Assembly: GCA_003611955.1 (NCBI GenBank)
Contig: RAZE01000002.1
Coordinates: 186,001-250,000, forward strand
Source: a bacterium 1XD8-76
Lineage (GTDB): Bacteria; Bacillota; Clostridia; Lachnospirales; Lachnospiraceae
Direction: 5' to 3'
Length of the DNA stretch: 64,000 nucleotides
The position numbers and the translations under genes are program-made. The notes under the pieces were generated by a model. The model did not search any database. It was not told where the DNA came from and saw only the letters and a list, made by a program, of their open reading frames with translations. Below are positions 53,675 through 62,621 of the stretch, piece by piece. Position 1 is the first letter of the stretch. The number at the start of each line of letters is the position of its first letter.

Positions 53675-54361
53675 ATGGATATAAGGTTGATTCCGGTGGG
53701 GAATGGGTCAAAATTCACGTTTCCGTCCCTGCCGGAGAGTATACAGGGAAAGTATGGGGCGAAATACCAGAGCTTCGATATCATATCGCAGGGGACTGTC
53801 AAAATACCAAAGGGAATGGATGTGGCAGAATTCACCTGGAACGGCGTCTTTTTTGGGGAATCCAAAAAGAATGAAGCGATCGTGAAAAGCTGGCGGGAAC
53901 CGAATGAATGCGTTAAGATCCTGACCGATTTTATGGCGGGAGAAACCATTCTGAATCTGATCGTAACGGAAACATGGATCAATGTGGATGTTACGATCTC
54001 CTCTTTCCAGCCGAAACCAATAGGAGCATATGGCAACATCGAATACGCCATTGCCTTTGTTGAAAAAAAGCCACTGAGGATCTACACGACGAATGAGATG
54101 AATATTGCACAGTTTGTCAAAAAGACAAAGCCGCGGAATGATTTTGGAGCGGAAGCAAACAGTTCGGGTGGTGCGTATACGGTGAAGAGCGGCGATACCT
54201 TACAAGGGATCGCCAAACAGATAGGTGGATTCGATAAATGGACGCAGATCTACGAAGCCAATGCAGCCACGATAGAAGCAGAGGCAAAAAAGCGCGGGAA
54301 ATCGAGCTCTGATCATGGCCATTGGATATGGCCAGGAATGACCCTGACACTGCCTGGATAG
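53675..54361 (+). CDS. LysM-containing tail/baseplate hub protein (XkdP-like)
   Basis: 228 residues. The N-terminal domain is beta-rich; the C-terminus is a LysM fold, with YTVKSGDTLQGIAKQIGG then HWIWPGMTLTLPG. LysM binds peptidoglycan, so the protein probably helps the tail tip interact with the wall. AAAGGAGG precedes the start. Position after the tape measure matches PBSX xkdP. Confidence 0.85.
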   Translation: MDIRLIPVGNGSKFTFPSLPESIQGKYGAKYQSFDIISQGTVKIPKGMDVAEFTWNGVFFGESKKNEAIVKSWREPNECVKILTDFMAGETILNLIVTETWINVDVTISSFQPKPIGAYGNIEYAIAFVEKKPLRIYTTNEMNIAQFVKKTKPRNDFGAEANSSGGAYTVKSGDTLQGIAKQIGGFDKWTQIYEANAATIEAEAKKRGKSSSDHGHWIWPGMTLTLPG

Positions 54362-54370
54362 GAGGGAACC

Positions 54371-55597
54371 ATGATTGATCTGTCCAAAATTAAGTATCGT
54401 GTTGTGGTGATGGACGAAAACGGCAATCAGTACAATATTAAGGATTACATACAGAATTTGGGCTGGGAGGAGAATGAAAAGGAACTCTCTATGCGTTCTT
54501 CTTTTACCGCCAGAAATGACAATACCTCAAAAGGATATCTCATGAATATCATCAAGCCTGGGTGTCTGATAGGCATTTTTGCGTCGGATGGATCTTCGGT
54601 TGATGAAGAAGTGGCGAGAGGGTATGTGGAAACATGGAACCCAGTGGAAAGAAATGGAGGAAATGATCTGAAGTGTACCTGCTATGACGAACTCTATAAG
54701 TTACAGAAGAGTCAGGACAACAGGTATTTTCCTTCTGGAACCGGAACGAAGGCAGCCCTGCAGAGCATTATGGACGATTGGGAAATCCCACAGGGAGAAT
54801 ATGCAGGTCCTAATGCTTCGCATGGTAAAACGGTATGCAACAACAAATATCTGTCAGATATTATGTTGGAGCTGCTGGATGACGCGGCGAAAAAAGGCGA
54901 AAAAAAGTGTATGATAAGGGCATCCAAAGGATATACGAGCATTATCCCGTGGGGAGGCAATACCGATGTGTATGTATTCCAGGTGGACAACACGCAGTCG
55001 GTTAGCCAGACGATAAGCCTGGAAAACCTTATTACCAGAGTAAAAGTGGTTGGAAAGGCGAACGATAAGGGGAGCAGCAGTATAGATGCAACTTTGAATG
55101 GCCAGACAGCATATGGCATACGCCAGAGGATATATACCAGAGGATCTGATGAAAGTTTGAGTGATGCAAATTCAGCGGCACAGGAGATCATCAATGGAGA
55201 AGGAAAAATTGAGAAAAAAATGGTAGTACAGGGGCCGGATGTTCCTTTTGTGAGGAAAGGTGATCTGGTCTATATCATGAGTGGCTTTGTGGCGGATTAT
55301 TACTATGTAAAAAGTGTCCAGCACAATGCAGATATGTACAGCATGACGATGGATCTGGAATATGCAGAACAGCCGTCAAACGAGCAGAAAGGGTACAAAG
55401 TGGGTGATATTGTAAATTTCCACGGCGGAACCCATTATGTCAGCAGTTACGCGGACTCAAAAGGATATAATGCGAGAGCCGGCAAAGCAAAGATCACGAT
55501 CAAGGATGGAAGAGGTAAATCCCATCCATGGCATCTTATCCATACAGACAGCGAAAGTAATGTATATGGATGGGTAGACGATGGAACATTCGATTGA
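54371..55597 (+). CDS. Baseplate hub / XkdQ-like late control D protein
   Basis: 408 residues. The N-terminal and middle parts match the phage late control D/XkdQ fold (YRVVVMDENGNQYNIKDYIQ; DDAAKKGEKKCMIRASKGYT). The C-terminal 60 residues (VGDIVNFHGGTHYVSSYAD) resemble an SH3-type domain. GGAGGG precedes the start. Confidence 0.8.
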   Translation: MIDLSKIKYRVVVMDENGNQYNIKDYIQNLGWEENEKELSMRSSFTARNDNTSKGYLMNIIKPGCLIGIFASDGSSVDEEVARGYVETWNPVERNGGNDLKCTCYDELYKLQKSQDNRYFPSGTGTKAALQSIMDDWEIPQGEYAGPNASHGKTVCNNKYLSDIMLELLDDAAKKGEKKCMIRASKGYTSIIPWGGNTDVYVFQVDNTQSVSQTISLENLITRVKVVGKANDKGSSSIDATLNGQTAYGIRQRIYTRGSDESLSDANSAAQEIINGEGKIEKKMVVQGPDVPFVRKGDLVYIMSGFVADYYYVKSVQHNADMYSMTMDLEYAEQPSNEQKGYKVGDIVNFHGGTHYVSSYADSKGYNARAGKAKITIKDGRGKSHPWHLIHTDSESNVYGWVDDGTFD

Positions 55598-55610
55598 AAG
55601 GTAATGGAGA

Positions 55611-55997
55611 ATGAAAGGAAATAATGGAAATCCAGGTATAAATCAATTGGCGGGTGTTTTGAGCCAGAGGATGAAGAGCGAAAATGAGTCTCCGCTGGTG
55701 TTGGATTTTGGAGAAATACAGGCAAATGGGAGCCTTGTGACGAATACTTTTCCCAAACCGATACCAAAAGGAGAATATTCGATCTGCAGGCAGCTTACTC
55801 TTGGTGCAGCGGGAGAAGAATTTGCGGAAACAAAACAGGATGGCAGTCATGCGCATCCGGAGATAGAAGAGGGGGGAGAGCATTCCCACATGGTTGTTCT
55901 CCCGGAGAAGATGAGGAGCGTAGGCGTCGGTGATCGTGTACTTGTGGCATGGGTGCAGAATGAGGCGGTAGTTGTGGATATTATTGAAAGATCGTAG
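55611..55997 (+). CDS. DUF2577 baseplate protein (XkdR-like)
   Basis: 128 residues, starting MKGNNGNPGINQLAGVLSQR, followed by IPKGEYSICRQLTLG and VGVGDRVLVAWVQNEAVVVD. The DUF2577 signature and order between xkdQ-like and xkdS-like genes fit. Confidence 0.8.
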   Translation: MKGNNGNPGINQLAGVLSQRMKSENESPLVLDFGEIQANGSLVTNTFPKPIPKGEYSICRQLTLGAAGEEFAETKQDGSHAHPEIEEGGEHSHMVVLPEKMRSVGVGDRVLVAWVQNEAVVVDIIERS

Positions 55998-56011
55998 GGA
56001 GGTAAGGAAGG

Positions 56012-56446
56012 ATGTCCGAAGCATTATTTCCGGTGGTGGATATACCGGAGTTTATTCCGGAAAACTCCGGATATGATACAGAATACCGGAGGAGTGTCCG
56101 GTGGGATCCTGTAGAAGGAGATTTTGTCCGGGATGGCGCGAACCGGATGGTGGAATGTGACGGCAGGGAAGCTTTTGCGATATGGTGTTTTAAGATTGCC
56201 CAGACAGAGAGATATCGCTGCCTTGCTTACCCGGATTCCATAGGCACTGAAATGGAACGTGCCATGGATAATGATGACGAAAAAACGATCGAGTCCATGG
56301 TGCAAAGAACGATAACAGAAGCGCTTAAAGTCAATCCCAGAACAGAAGATGTCTGGGATTTTACATTTTCGTGGGACGGGGATAATATGCATTTCCGGTT
56401 TCGGGTGAAAGGAATTGGTTTAGATGAGATCACAGTGACAATTTAA
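56012..56446 (+). CDS. DUF2634 baseplate protein (XkdS-like)
   Basis: 144 residues, a gp25-like wedge protein start (LFPVVDIPEF) with VECDGREAFAIWCFKIAQTE and a C-terminal DFTFSWDGDNMHFRFRVKG. GGGAGG precedes the start. Confidence 0.8.
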   Translation: MSEALFPVVDIPEFIPENSGYDTEYRRSVRWDPVEGDFVRDGANRMVECDGREAFAIWCFKIAQTERYRCLAYPDSIGTEMERAMDNDDEKTIESMVQRTITEALKVNPRTEDVWDFTFSWDGDNMHFRFRVKGIGLDEITVTI

Positions 56447-56459
56447 GGAGGTGGGAATC

Positions 56460-57578
56460 ATGCAGCCGAAATTTGCAATACCAGATTTTATGAAAAACAG
56501 CACCGCGGAGGAGATTCATCAGCGGATGATGAACAATCTGCCGGCAGATATCGATGATATGCCTGGCGGGTTCCCCTATGACTTTACCATGCCTGCGGCG
56601 TTAGAAATAGATGAGTTTATCAATTATCACATGACAAGGGCATTGATGATCTGTTTTCCACAGTATGCGTGGGATGAATGGCTGGATATCCATGGTCGGC
56701 AGGTGCATCTGGAAAGGCATCCTCCTGAGAGTGCATCCGGAAAAGTGAAAGTTATAGGGAAACCAAAAACAGTGATTGAGATGGGGACTGTATTTTGTAC
56801 GCCGGCAACAGACACAGGGCCTTCCATTGGATTTGCTACGACAGAGACAGCTGAGATTGATGAAAGCGGGATGGCCATCATCCCTGTGTCGGCAGTAGAA
56901 AAGGGAATCAGCTCCAATGTGCCGGCAAACGTTATTACCCTCATGGCGAAACCGGATAGATATATTACAGAAATTAGTAATCCGGATCCGATAAAAGGGG
57001 GGACAGAGCGTGAGAGCAATGATGACTATTATAATCGGATCGCTGAAGAGTATGCGAACAGCTTAACCTATCTGGGAAATGACAGTAATTTTATCCGTTG
57101 GGCAAAAGAAGCAGGTGCTGGGGATTGTATTGTGATTCAGGCAGCTGAAGGCCCCGGTACAGTGAAACTTGTCCTGGTGGACAGGAATGGACAGCCGGCG
57201 AATGAAGAACTGGTAGAGAAAGTGTATGACCATATCGTATCGCCGAAAGACAGGAGCAGGAGATTGTTGCCGACGGGTTCTGCAAAGTTAATATGTGTGC
57301 CAGCAACGACAGTGTTGATCGATTATACGATCACAGGACTCATATACGATGAAACAACATCTATAGAGCAGATAAAGGAGGACTTTACAAACACTGTAAA
57401 AACAGTATATGAATCTACGAAACAAAAGGATATAGTGCGATATAACGATGTCAGGCATATTATTTCGGACATTGTAGGTGTTATAGATTTTGAAGAGTTT
57501 TTTATAAATGGAGAAACAGAGAATATAAGTCTGAACAGAGAAGAGTACCCGGAAACAGGTACTCTTGATTTTAGTTAG
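56460..57578 (+). CDS. Baseplate J protein (XkdT-like)
   Basis: 372 residues. A gp47/J-type sequence: YAWDEWLDIHGRQVHLERHP, GTVFCTPATDTGPSIGF, then NDDYYNRIAEEYANSLTYLG. Baseplate J links tube to the fibre; it is a hallmark of contractile-tail phages. Start at 56460 has AAGGAGGTGG upstream. Confidence 0.87.
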   Translation: MQPKFAIPDFMKNSTAEEIHQRMMNNLPADIDDMPGGFPYDFTMPAALEIDEFINYHMTRALMICFPQYAWDEWLDIHGRQVHLERHPPESASGKVKVIGKPKTVIEMGTVFCTPATDTGPSIGFATTETAEIDESGMAIIPVSAVEKGISSNVPANVITLMAKPDRYITEISNPDPIKGGTERESNDDYYNRIAEEYANSLTYLGNDSNFIRWAKEAGAGDCIVIQAAEGPGTVKLVLVDRNGQPANEELVEKVYDHIVSPKDRSRRLLPTGSAKLICVPATTVLIDYTITGLIYDETTSIEQIKEDFTNTVKTVYESTKQKDIVRYNDVRHIISDIVGVIDFEEFFINGETENISLNREEYPETGTLDFS

Positions 57579-57587
57579 GGGGCGGCT

Positions 57588-58316
57588 ATGGAAAAGGAAA
57601 AGTTCAGCTTGGAAAACTTTCCCACAAGTGAAAGCGCTAGGAAAATGCTGAGTTATGTGTCAGACAGGTTTTATGATACATCTTATGTCGGGAAATGGAT
57701 ATATCAGGTTATGGGGCTCGAATACGATAAGGCGTTAGAGATGGCCGAAGACATGCCGGCACAGTTTTTCCCGGAAACTGCCACATGGGGATTGAAATAC
57801 CATGAAATTAAATGGGGATTACCAGTGCGTGAAAACCTGTCTTATGAAGAACGCCGCAGGCTTATATATCAGAAAAGAGATTGCCGGGCACCGATTATAC
57901 CATATCGTATGGAGCAAATGCTCCAGAATCAGATAGGAATGGCTGCAGAGGTGTCAGACGCGAATGATCCGGGACAGTTTGGGTATGTACCGGAACATCC
58001 GAACATGTTCCAGGTATGTGTGCGGGAGAAGGGGAATAGCGATTTGGACTATGACAGGGTTGAAAAGCTGATCCAGAATATAATGCAATCCCATACTATG
58101 TTTTCGGTGCTCCATAGACAGGAGTATGAAAAGAATACAGAAGTATATGTGGGAACTTTGGTAAGTGAGTATGTAGAATATGATATTGGACTTGGCCAAG
58201 TCAATCGAGACATAGAAAAATCCGCAGACATATATGTATCAGCGGTATTAGATGAAATGGTGATGGAAGAAATAGGAGTATCAGAAAGGAGCAGGGAACA
58301 ATTAAATGGCGGATAA
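57588..58316 (+). CDS. DUF2313 baseplate protein (XkdU/YmfQ-like)
   Basis: 242 residues, with YHEIKWGLPVRENLSYEERR and the helical C-terminus. DUF2313 follows baseplate J in PBSX-type phages. GGGGGCGG precedes the start. The end overlaps the fibre gene by 11 bp. Confidence 0.83.
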   Translation: MEKEKFSLENFPTSESARKMLSYVSDRFYDTSYVGKWIYQVMGLEYDKALEMAEDMPAQFFPETATWGLKYHEIKWGLPVRENLSYEERRRLIYQKRDCRAPIIPYRMEQMLQNQIGMAAEVSDANDPGQFGYVPEHPNMFQVCVREKGNSDLDYDRVEKLIQNIMQSHTMFSVLHRQEYEKNTEVYVGTLVSEYVEYDIGLGQVNRDIEKSADIYVSAVLDEMVMEEIGVSERSREQLNGG

Positions 58317-59559
58317 AGAGGGTGTTATTTTAACAAAGAAGGGATTTCAGTTGATCGCAAAGCTTTCAGCAAATGCTGGAGATTTGCAGTTTTTGTCGGT
58401 TAAAGTAGGAACTGGAATACTACCGGAAGGGACAGATATATTAACTATGACAGATATTGTCTCATATAAAATGGATGGTATTATTGCAGACTGCGGGTAT
58501 AATCCGAATGGAGAAGATGGATATGTGGTGATGCAACTGGATAATGCCGAGGTGGAAAGCGGGTTTGTTATGACTGAGATCGGTTTGTATGCAACGGATC
58601 CGGATCTCGGAGAAATACTGTATGCATATGTAGATATGTCGGACGATCCTAATTATATAATGCCGGCAGCGTATGTCTCTGCAGCTGAGTCGGATAATGT
58701 ACCGACGGGACCTATTCGGCATAAATTGGTGCAAATGAAACTGAATGTGATTGTAGGAGGCGCAAAAAGTATAACAGCTGTTATAAATCCGGCGGCTCAG
58801 ATCACAAGAGAGGTTTTTGACCGAGAGATTAATAAAATAGTAGCGCCGGACTGGGATGATTCAGGAGAAGTAGAAGGCATTACATCCTTTACGGATTTTT
58901 TAGAAAGCTTTGTAAAGGGGACAAATATATACCAGCTGTTTTCGAACTTGAAGGCAGGATTGAAATTTGTGCTTCATGCCGGGCAGATCGTGAATAATTG
59001 CGTTACAGATAACGCGGGACTTCCGCTGGCGGCCGCACAGGGCAAAGCTCTGCAGGATCAGATTACTGGGTTATATAGTGAGATAGAGGGACTTAACAAT
59101 AGCTTATTAGCCCTCGATACCAGAGTTACCAACGCTATTACTGGAGGATCACTGGCGGCACCATACTCATACAATGTCCTTAATTATCCCTACTCTGAGG
59201 GAGGCGTTGACGGCCAGGGATATCCACCTACTATCTCAGGGAGTTCCGCAAATTCGGTGAATGTATTCGGCGCAGTAGGCAGTGGGATATATCAAACCTA
59301 TTACAGGCTGTGGAACCAGTCATTCAAAGTTATAGGAAAGCCTACCGTTTCATGGAATACAGGCGGTAACCGTGACATAACTACAAAAACGCTGCAAGTA
59401 TTGGATGCTTCAACAGGGGCTATTTTACTGCATACTACTGGAGCAAGTTTAGATTTATCCTCACTCCAGGGAAAAACTGTTAAATTTAAGCAAATATTTA
59501 CGCTAGGTTGGTCTTCTGTTACACTTACTTTTAATTCTCTTTTGCTGGTTAATAAGTAA
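58306..59559 (+). CDS. Tail fibre protein, expressed C-terminal cassette A
   Basis: 417 residues. The N-terminal 150 are the phage tail-fibre attachment domain (GVILTKKGFQLIAKLSANAG, FVMTEIGLYATDPDLGEILY). A central region carries a coiled coil at LYSEIEGLNNSLLALDTRV. The final 160 residues are cassette A, ending VTLTFNSLLLVNK. Recombination site S1 (59073-59084) lies in frame at Y-S-E in the coiled coil, so inversion replaces everything after it and keeps the attachment domain. This fibre is likely the receptor-binding protein. Confidence 0.85.
   Translation: MADKEGVILTKKGFQLIAKLSANAGDLQFLSVKVGTGILPEGTDILTMTDIVSYKMDGIIADCGYNPNGEDGYVVMQLDNAEVESGFVMTEIGLYATDPDLGEILYAYVDMSDDPNYIMPAAYVSAAESDNVPTGPIRHKLVQMKLNVIVGGAKSITAVINPAAQITREVFDREINKIVAPDWDDSGEVEGITSFTDFLESFVKGTNIYQLFSNLKAGLKFVLHAGQIVNNCVTDNAGLPLAAAQGKALQDQITGLYSEIEGLNNSLLALDTRVTNAITGGSLAAPYSYNVLNYPYSEGGVDGQGYPPTISGSSANSVNVFGAVGSGIYQTYYRLWNQSFKVIGKPTVSWNTGGNRDITTKTLQVLDASTGAILLHTTGASLDLSSLQGKTVKFKQIFTLGWSSVTLTFNSLLLVNK
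59073..59084 (+). repeat. Shufflon site S1 in the expressed fibre
   Basis: ATATAGTGAGAT, an 11/12 match to the core, preceded by GGGTT. Its codons encode L-Y-S-E. Confidence 0.7.
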
Positions 59560-59562
59560 TTA

Positions 59563-60115
59563 TTATTTGTTGGATATCAAAAGTTTTGATATTATGAAAC
59601 CTCTGGGCCTCAAAGGATATCCATCACTCATCATACTGACTCTTAACTTGACAGTCTGTCCCTTGAGGGATGCCAAAGATAACTGTACTGTATTATTGGC
59701 GGTGCTGTTGATAGCAGAGGTTTCCGCCAGTTTTGCACCCGCAGAATTTAACACTTCGACCTTGAGGTTGTTGTCAACATGCTCAGCATAACCTGATCGG
59801 ACTAAGCATGCCCCGGAAAAGGTTAGTATACACTTGTTATCAGGTATTTTTACCGCGGTGCTATATGTTCTGGTGATTTTGGCATCATAATCGCCTGTCT
59901 CATTATTATAGGTAGCATATGCAGTGTACTGCAATTTATTGGCTGTGTTTGCATCCAATGTTGCCGAATTTTCGACATTTGAGATACTATTTGAGTATGG
60001 CGTTATAAGGAAGTTCATTTCAAACGGAGCAGAAAGATCTCCACCATTGATGGCATTAGTAACCCGAGTATCCAGAGCTGACAGATCGTTCTGCAGATTC
60101 TGAATATCACTATAT
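59563..60115 (-). CDS. Silent tail-fibre C-terminal cassette B
   Basis: About 184 residues from S2 to the stop, starting L-Y-S-D-I-Q-N. It parallels cassette A: LSALDTRVTNAINGGDLSAP against LLALDTRVTNAITGGSLAAP. The rest diverges and ends KLLISNK. No start codon or ribosome site lies next to S2, so it is silent unless joined to the fibre gene. Its stop converges to 3 bp from the fibre stop. Any upstream N-terminal extension of this frame is not fibre-like and is not included. Confidence 0.8.
60104..60115 (-). repeat. Shufflon site S2
   Basis: ATATAGTGATAT on the minus strand, preceded by CCGGGTT, which S1 also largely shares (GGGTT). S1 x S2 inversion would flip about 1.04 kb. Confidence 0.72.
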
Positions 60116-60256
60116 AACCCGGTGTTTGACAGGAAAGGGATTGTGGGATAAAATGAAATTGCTTCTGTAAGCGAGTGGCTTCTCGCCAAAAGGAGTAGCG
60201 TGATATATACGAAAAGAGCAGTTATTTTGACTGCTCTTTTTCGGGCAAAAAAGAAG

Positions 60257-60285
60257 TTGTAGAAAGTATAAGGGCATGCTATAAT
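60257..60285 (+). promoter_or_regulatory. Promoter of the structured mini-ORF RNA
   Basis: TTGTAG and TATAAT with 17-bp spacing, giving a start near 60292. It lies between silent cassette B and the recombinase gene. Confidence 0.7.
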
Positions 60286-60293
60286 CCCGTTAT

Positions 60294-60560
60294 GGGAAAA
60301 CCAGAGAGCCAAAGGCGGCTTACCCTCTGTTTACGGAGGGGCTACCCTCCAGACGAAAGAAAGGAGGGCGATGCCAATGTATGTTACATATCCGGAGCTG
60401 ATCCAGGTTGGAATATTCATTGTCGCCCTTGTTGGTCTGATCTATCAGATTTTCAGGGGAAGAAAATAGCCGCCACTATCGGAAGTAGTGACGGCGAACC
60501 GCTTTTAGCGGTAAAGTCATAAGCTATTGAGGGTAGCCGCTTCTCTGGCTTTCCCTTTTT
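60294..60560 (+). ncRNA. Highly structured mRNA of a hydrophobic mini-ORF
   Basis: The 5' end (60294-60327) can pair with the 3' end (60529-60555), leaving a terminal U-run at 60556-60560. This enclosing stem is interrupted by a few bulges. Inside, CCCTCC (60345-60350) can pair with the SD GGAGGG (60363-60368), while an upstream GGAGGG (60335-60340) can compete for the same strand. A strong hairpin around 60470-60495 (GCCGCCACTA/TAGTGACGGC) and ACCGCTTTTAGCGGT add structure. This resembles type I toxin mRNAs whose translation is held off by structure. Confidence 0.6.
60377..60469 (+). CDS. 30-residue hydrophobic peptide (holin-like toxin type)
   Basis: MYVTYPELIQVGIFIVALVG followed by LIYQIFRGRK, one membrane helix with a basic tail. 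It is similar in size to Hol-Tox/Fst-like peptides. An in-frame ATG at 60371 is 3 bp from the SD; the ATG at 60377 is better spaced. It sits inside the structured RNA, within the shufflon, and may be an addiction-like element that disfavours loss of the recombinase region. Confidence 0.55.
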   Translation: MYVTYPELIQVGIFIVALVGLIYQIFRGRK

Positions 60561-60658
60561 ATGTACCTCAAATATAACATAAGATGGAATAAGATTCAAT
60601 ATTTTTCTGTATTGCATGATGACTTTGCCTTAAAATAAAGGAGAAGGAGGATGTCATC

Positions 60659-61678
60659 ATGATAGAAAAAATATTGGAAAAGGTGCTGGATTCAATGACG
60701 CCATATCTGAAGGAGGATCAAATCGAAAAACTGAATAATGTGCTTTACCTAAATTTTCACGGGGTGGAGGTGAAGCAGGAATGTTATGAGCTGAAACCAA
60801 CCGGGTTGAGTGGGAATGCCGCAAAACTGGATCTGTTTATTAAGAGCAAACTGGCCGTGAATAGGCAGGATGGAACCATGCGGCAGTATGGGCGTGAGAT
60901 TTGGAAAGCGCTGAATTTTATGGGGAAAGATATTAATGATATCAAAGCGACAGATATAAGGTATTATTTTGGGTATCTGCGAGAGGTGAAAAAACTGAAA
61001 ATGTCTACTATTCAAACCAGAATGCATTACCTGAGCAGCTTCTGGGACTTTCTGACAGCGGAAGATCTCACACAGGGAAATCCTATGAAAAAAATAGGAA
61101 AGATAAAGGTTGAAAAGATCATAAAAAAACCTTTTAGCGTGAGGGACATGGAGGCTCTGAGAAGCAGCTGCAAAAGGGTAAGGGACAGGGCTTTGATCGA
61201 GTTTTTATATTCAACCGGAGTTAGAATATCAGAAGCAGTTGCCCTTAATGTAGGAGACATAGATATGGCGCATCTGGAAATGGTAGTGTACGGAAAAGGG
61301 AGTAAGGAAAGGAAAACATACCTTACAGAGAACGCAAAATTCTATTTGGACAGATATTTGAAAGAACGGTGCATGTGCGAGCAGATTACATATGAGGAGT
61401 TAAAAAGGAGGCCGCTATTTGTCAGTTCGGATAAAAATCACAGAAGAATAACAGACAACGGGGTGCAGGACATGTTGCGGACACTCGGCAGAAAGGCAGG
61501 CGTGGAGATGGTGCACCCGCATCGGTTTAGGAGGACAATCGCAACGGATCTTCTCAGCCGGGGGATGCCGATCGAACAAGTTCGTGATTTTTTAGGTCAC
61601 GAGAAGCTGGACACGACACTGATCTATTGCACGGTCCAGGCTGAAGAGGTTAAAGCATCGCACCGTAAGTGCGCATAA
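60659..61678 (+). CDS. Tyrosine site-specific recombinase, probable shufflon invertase
   Basis: 339 residues. A SAM-like core-binding N-terminus (about 65-155) precedes the catalytic domain: YSTGVRISEAV, KGSKERK, HPHRFRRT, FLGHEKLD and TTLIY with the nucleophile. It is XerC/D-like and distinct from the integrase at 9382. AAGGAGG precedes the ATG. Located inside the four-site locus, it is the natural candidate for cutting ATATAGTGATAT sites, as Rci does in plasmid shufflons. S2 x S3 or S1 x S4 events would also flip its own orientation. Confidence 0.85.
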   Translation: MIEKILEKVLDSMTPYLKEDQIEKLNNVLYLNFHGVEVKQECYELKPTGLSGNAAKLDLFIKSKLAVNRQDGTMRQYGREIWKALNFMGKDINDIKATDIRYYFGYLREVKKLKMSTIQTRMHYLSSFWDFLTAEDLTQGNPMKKIGKIKVEKIIKKPFSVRDMEALRSSCKRVRDRALIEFLYSTGVRISEAVALNVGDIDMAHLEMVVYGKGSKERKTYLTENAKFYLDRYLKERCMCEQITYEELKRRPLFVSSDKNHRRITDNGVQDMLRTLGRKAGVEMVHPHRFRRTIATDLLSRGMPIEQVRDFLGHEKLDTTLIYCTVQAEEVKASHRKCA

Positions 61679-61824
61679 CGAACTATTTGAAAAATTCCAA
61701 TAGTTAAAATTATACTAAATGAATAATTTTTTGCCGGGCATTTTGCCAGGTTTATTAATTTTATGCATTTTTTGAAACATTGGCGAAAAATGAATCGGGT
61801 GTAGGAGCATAAAAATTGCCGATA

Positions 61825-61836
61825 ATATAGTGATAT
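61825..61836 (+). repeat. Shufflon site S3
   Basis: ATATAGTGATAT on the + strand, followed by GAAG. It is in direct orientation with S1 and inverted relative to S2 and S4. Confidence 0.65.
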
Positions 61837-62209
61837 GAAGCCCACCCTGTTGTGGGAGAATCCGAATCTAACAAGTGTTTTTTTAGAACAAGAGGTCATA
61901 ATAGCCAGCGATGACTATGATATCCTAGAAATTTTTTATATCTATTCCATTAATAATGAAACGTCACGAGTTCGCACTTATAGCGAACGAATTTTTAAAA
62001 GGAATGCCACGTTAGGTACTACTCTACATGTTATAACGTCAGATCCCCAGAATCGTATAAATTTATTTGAGCGAAGAATAAGTTATATAAACAATACGAC
62101 CTTCCATGTTCAATCTTGTGTGCAGTTTGTTAATCAAACTTCCGTGGAACGGAATGACGCCTGTATACCTTGCAATATATATGGTTACAATATCAGCAGA
62201 ATGGAATAG
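61826..62209 (+). CDS. Silent fibre cassette C
   Basis: Read from S3 the frame is Y-S-D-M-K-P-T-L-L-W-E-N-P-N and continues for about 124 more residues with RISYINNTTFHVQSCVQF and ACIPCNIYGYNIS, resembling small tail-spike/fibre-tip proteins of Clostridia phages. An in-frame TAA lies just before Y, and there is no nearby SD (an AGGAG is 28 bp away), so the cassette is not expressed here. An ATG at 61835 could start a stand-alone protein of 124 residues. Confidence 0.65.
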   Translation, partial: YSDMKPTLLWENPNLTSVFLEQEVIIASDDYDILEIFYIYSINNETSRVRTYSERIFKRNATLGTTLHVITSDPQNRINLFERRISYINNTTFHVQSCVQFVNQTSVERNDACIPCNIYGYNISRME

Positions 62210-62324
62210 TTTGTGGCTAATAACGACAAGATGTGCTTCACCAGCTGATACATTACATTTAACTTTAATTTTTACAGCTTTTTCGACGAGCGAGACCAAA
62301 TACGTCTCACCCGTCATGCGAAAA

Positions 62325-62621
62325 TTACGGTGCAACACTTTTTGCACATAAAAAATATCCAGTAACTCCAGAATCTCCAGTAATTGTTGTATTATTATAT
62401 AAAGAAAAACTCCAACGATTAGGATCATCTATATCTGGATAGCTACCATACAGGTGAGGATAGCCTGAGCTTATAAAAAAGCCAATTGCACAAATTAATC
62501 TATACCCTTCCGGCGGGATATCAAAAAAGGTTACTTGTACGTATCCCTGGCTGGACATAACCGGGACAGTTACATGCTTTTTTTGGGATACTATAATAAA
62601 CATACCCTGTATATCACTATA
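62325..62621 (-). CDS. Silent fibre cassette D
   Basis: About 98 residues read from S4 as Y-S-D-I-Q-G-M, with VTFFDIPPEGYRLICAIGFF and WSFSLYNNTTITGDSGVTGY, a fibre-tip-like fold, ending CAKSVAP. The reading frame is also open upstream across S4 for about 30 codons, so the boundary is less clear than for cassette B. The ATG at 62603 has no good SD. The 115 bp between cassettes C and D hold no convincing gene. Confidence 0.6.
   Translation of the reverse strand, partial: YSDIQGMFIIVSQKKHVTVPVMSSQGYVQVTFFDIPPEGYRLICAIGFFISSGYPHLYGSYPDIDDPNRWSFSLYNNTTITGDSGVTGYFLCAKSVAP

Noticed and set aside
60116-60312. N-terminal extension of the minus-strand ORF containing cassette B
   Set aside because: Upstream of S2 the frame is not fibre-like and crosses the promoter region of the mini-ORF; only the part after S2 is kept.
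60292-60522. 76-codon plus-strand ORF over the structured RNA
   Set aside because: Different frame from the hydrophobic mini-ORF, no ribosome site, composition set by the hairpins.
62063-62428. 121-codon minus-strand ORF spanning the 3' ends of cassettes C and D
   Set aside because: It runs antisense through the conserved end of cassette C and has no site core at its start.
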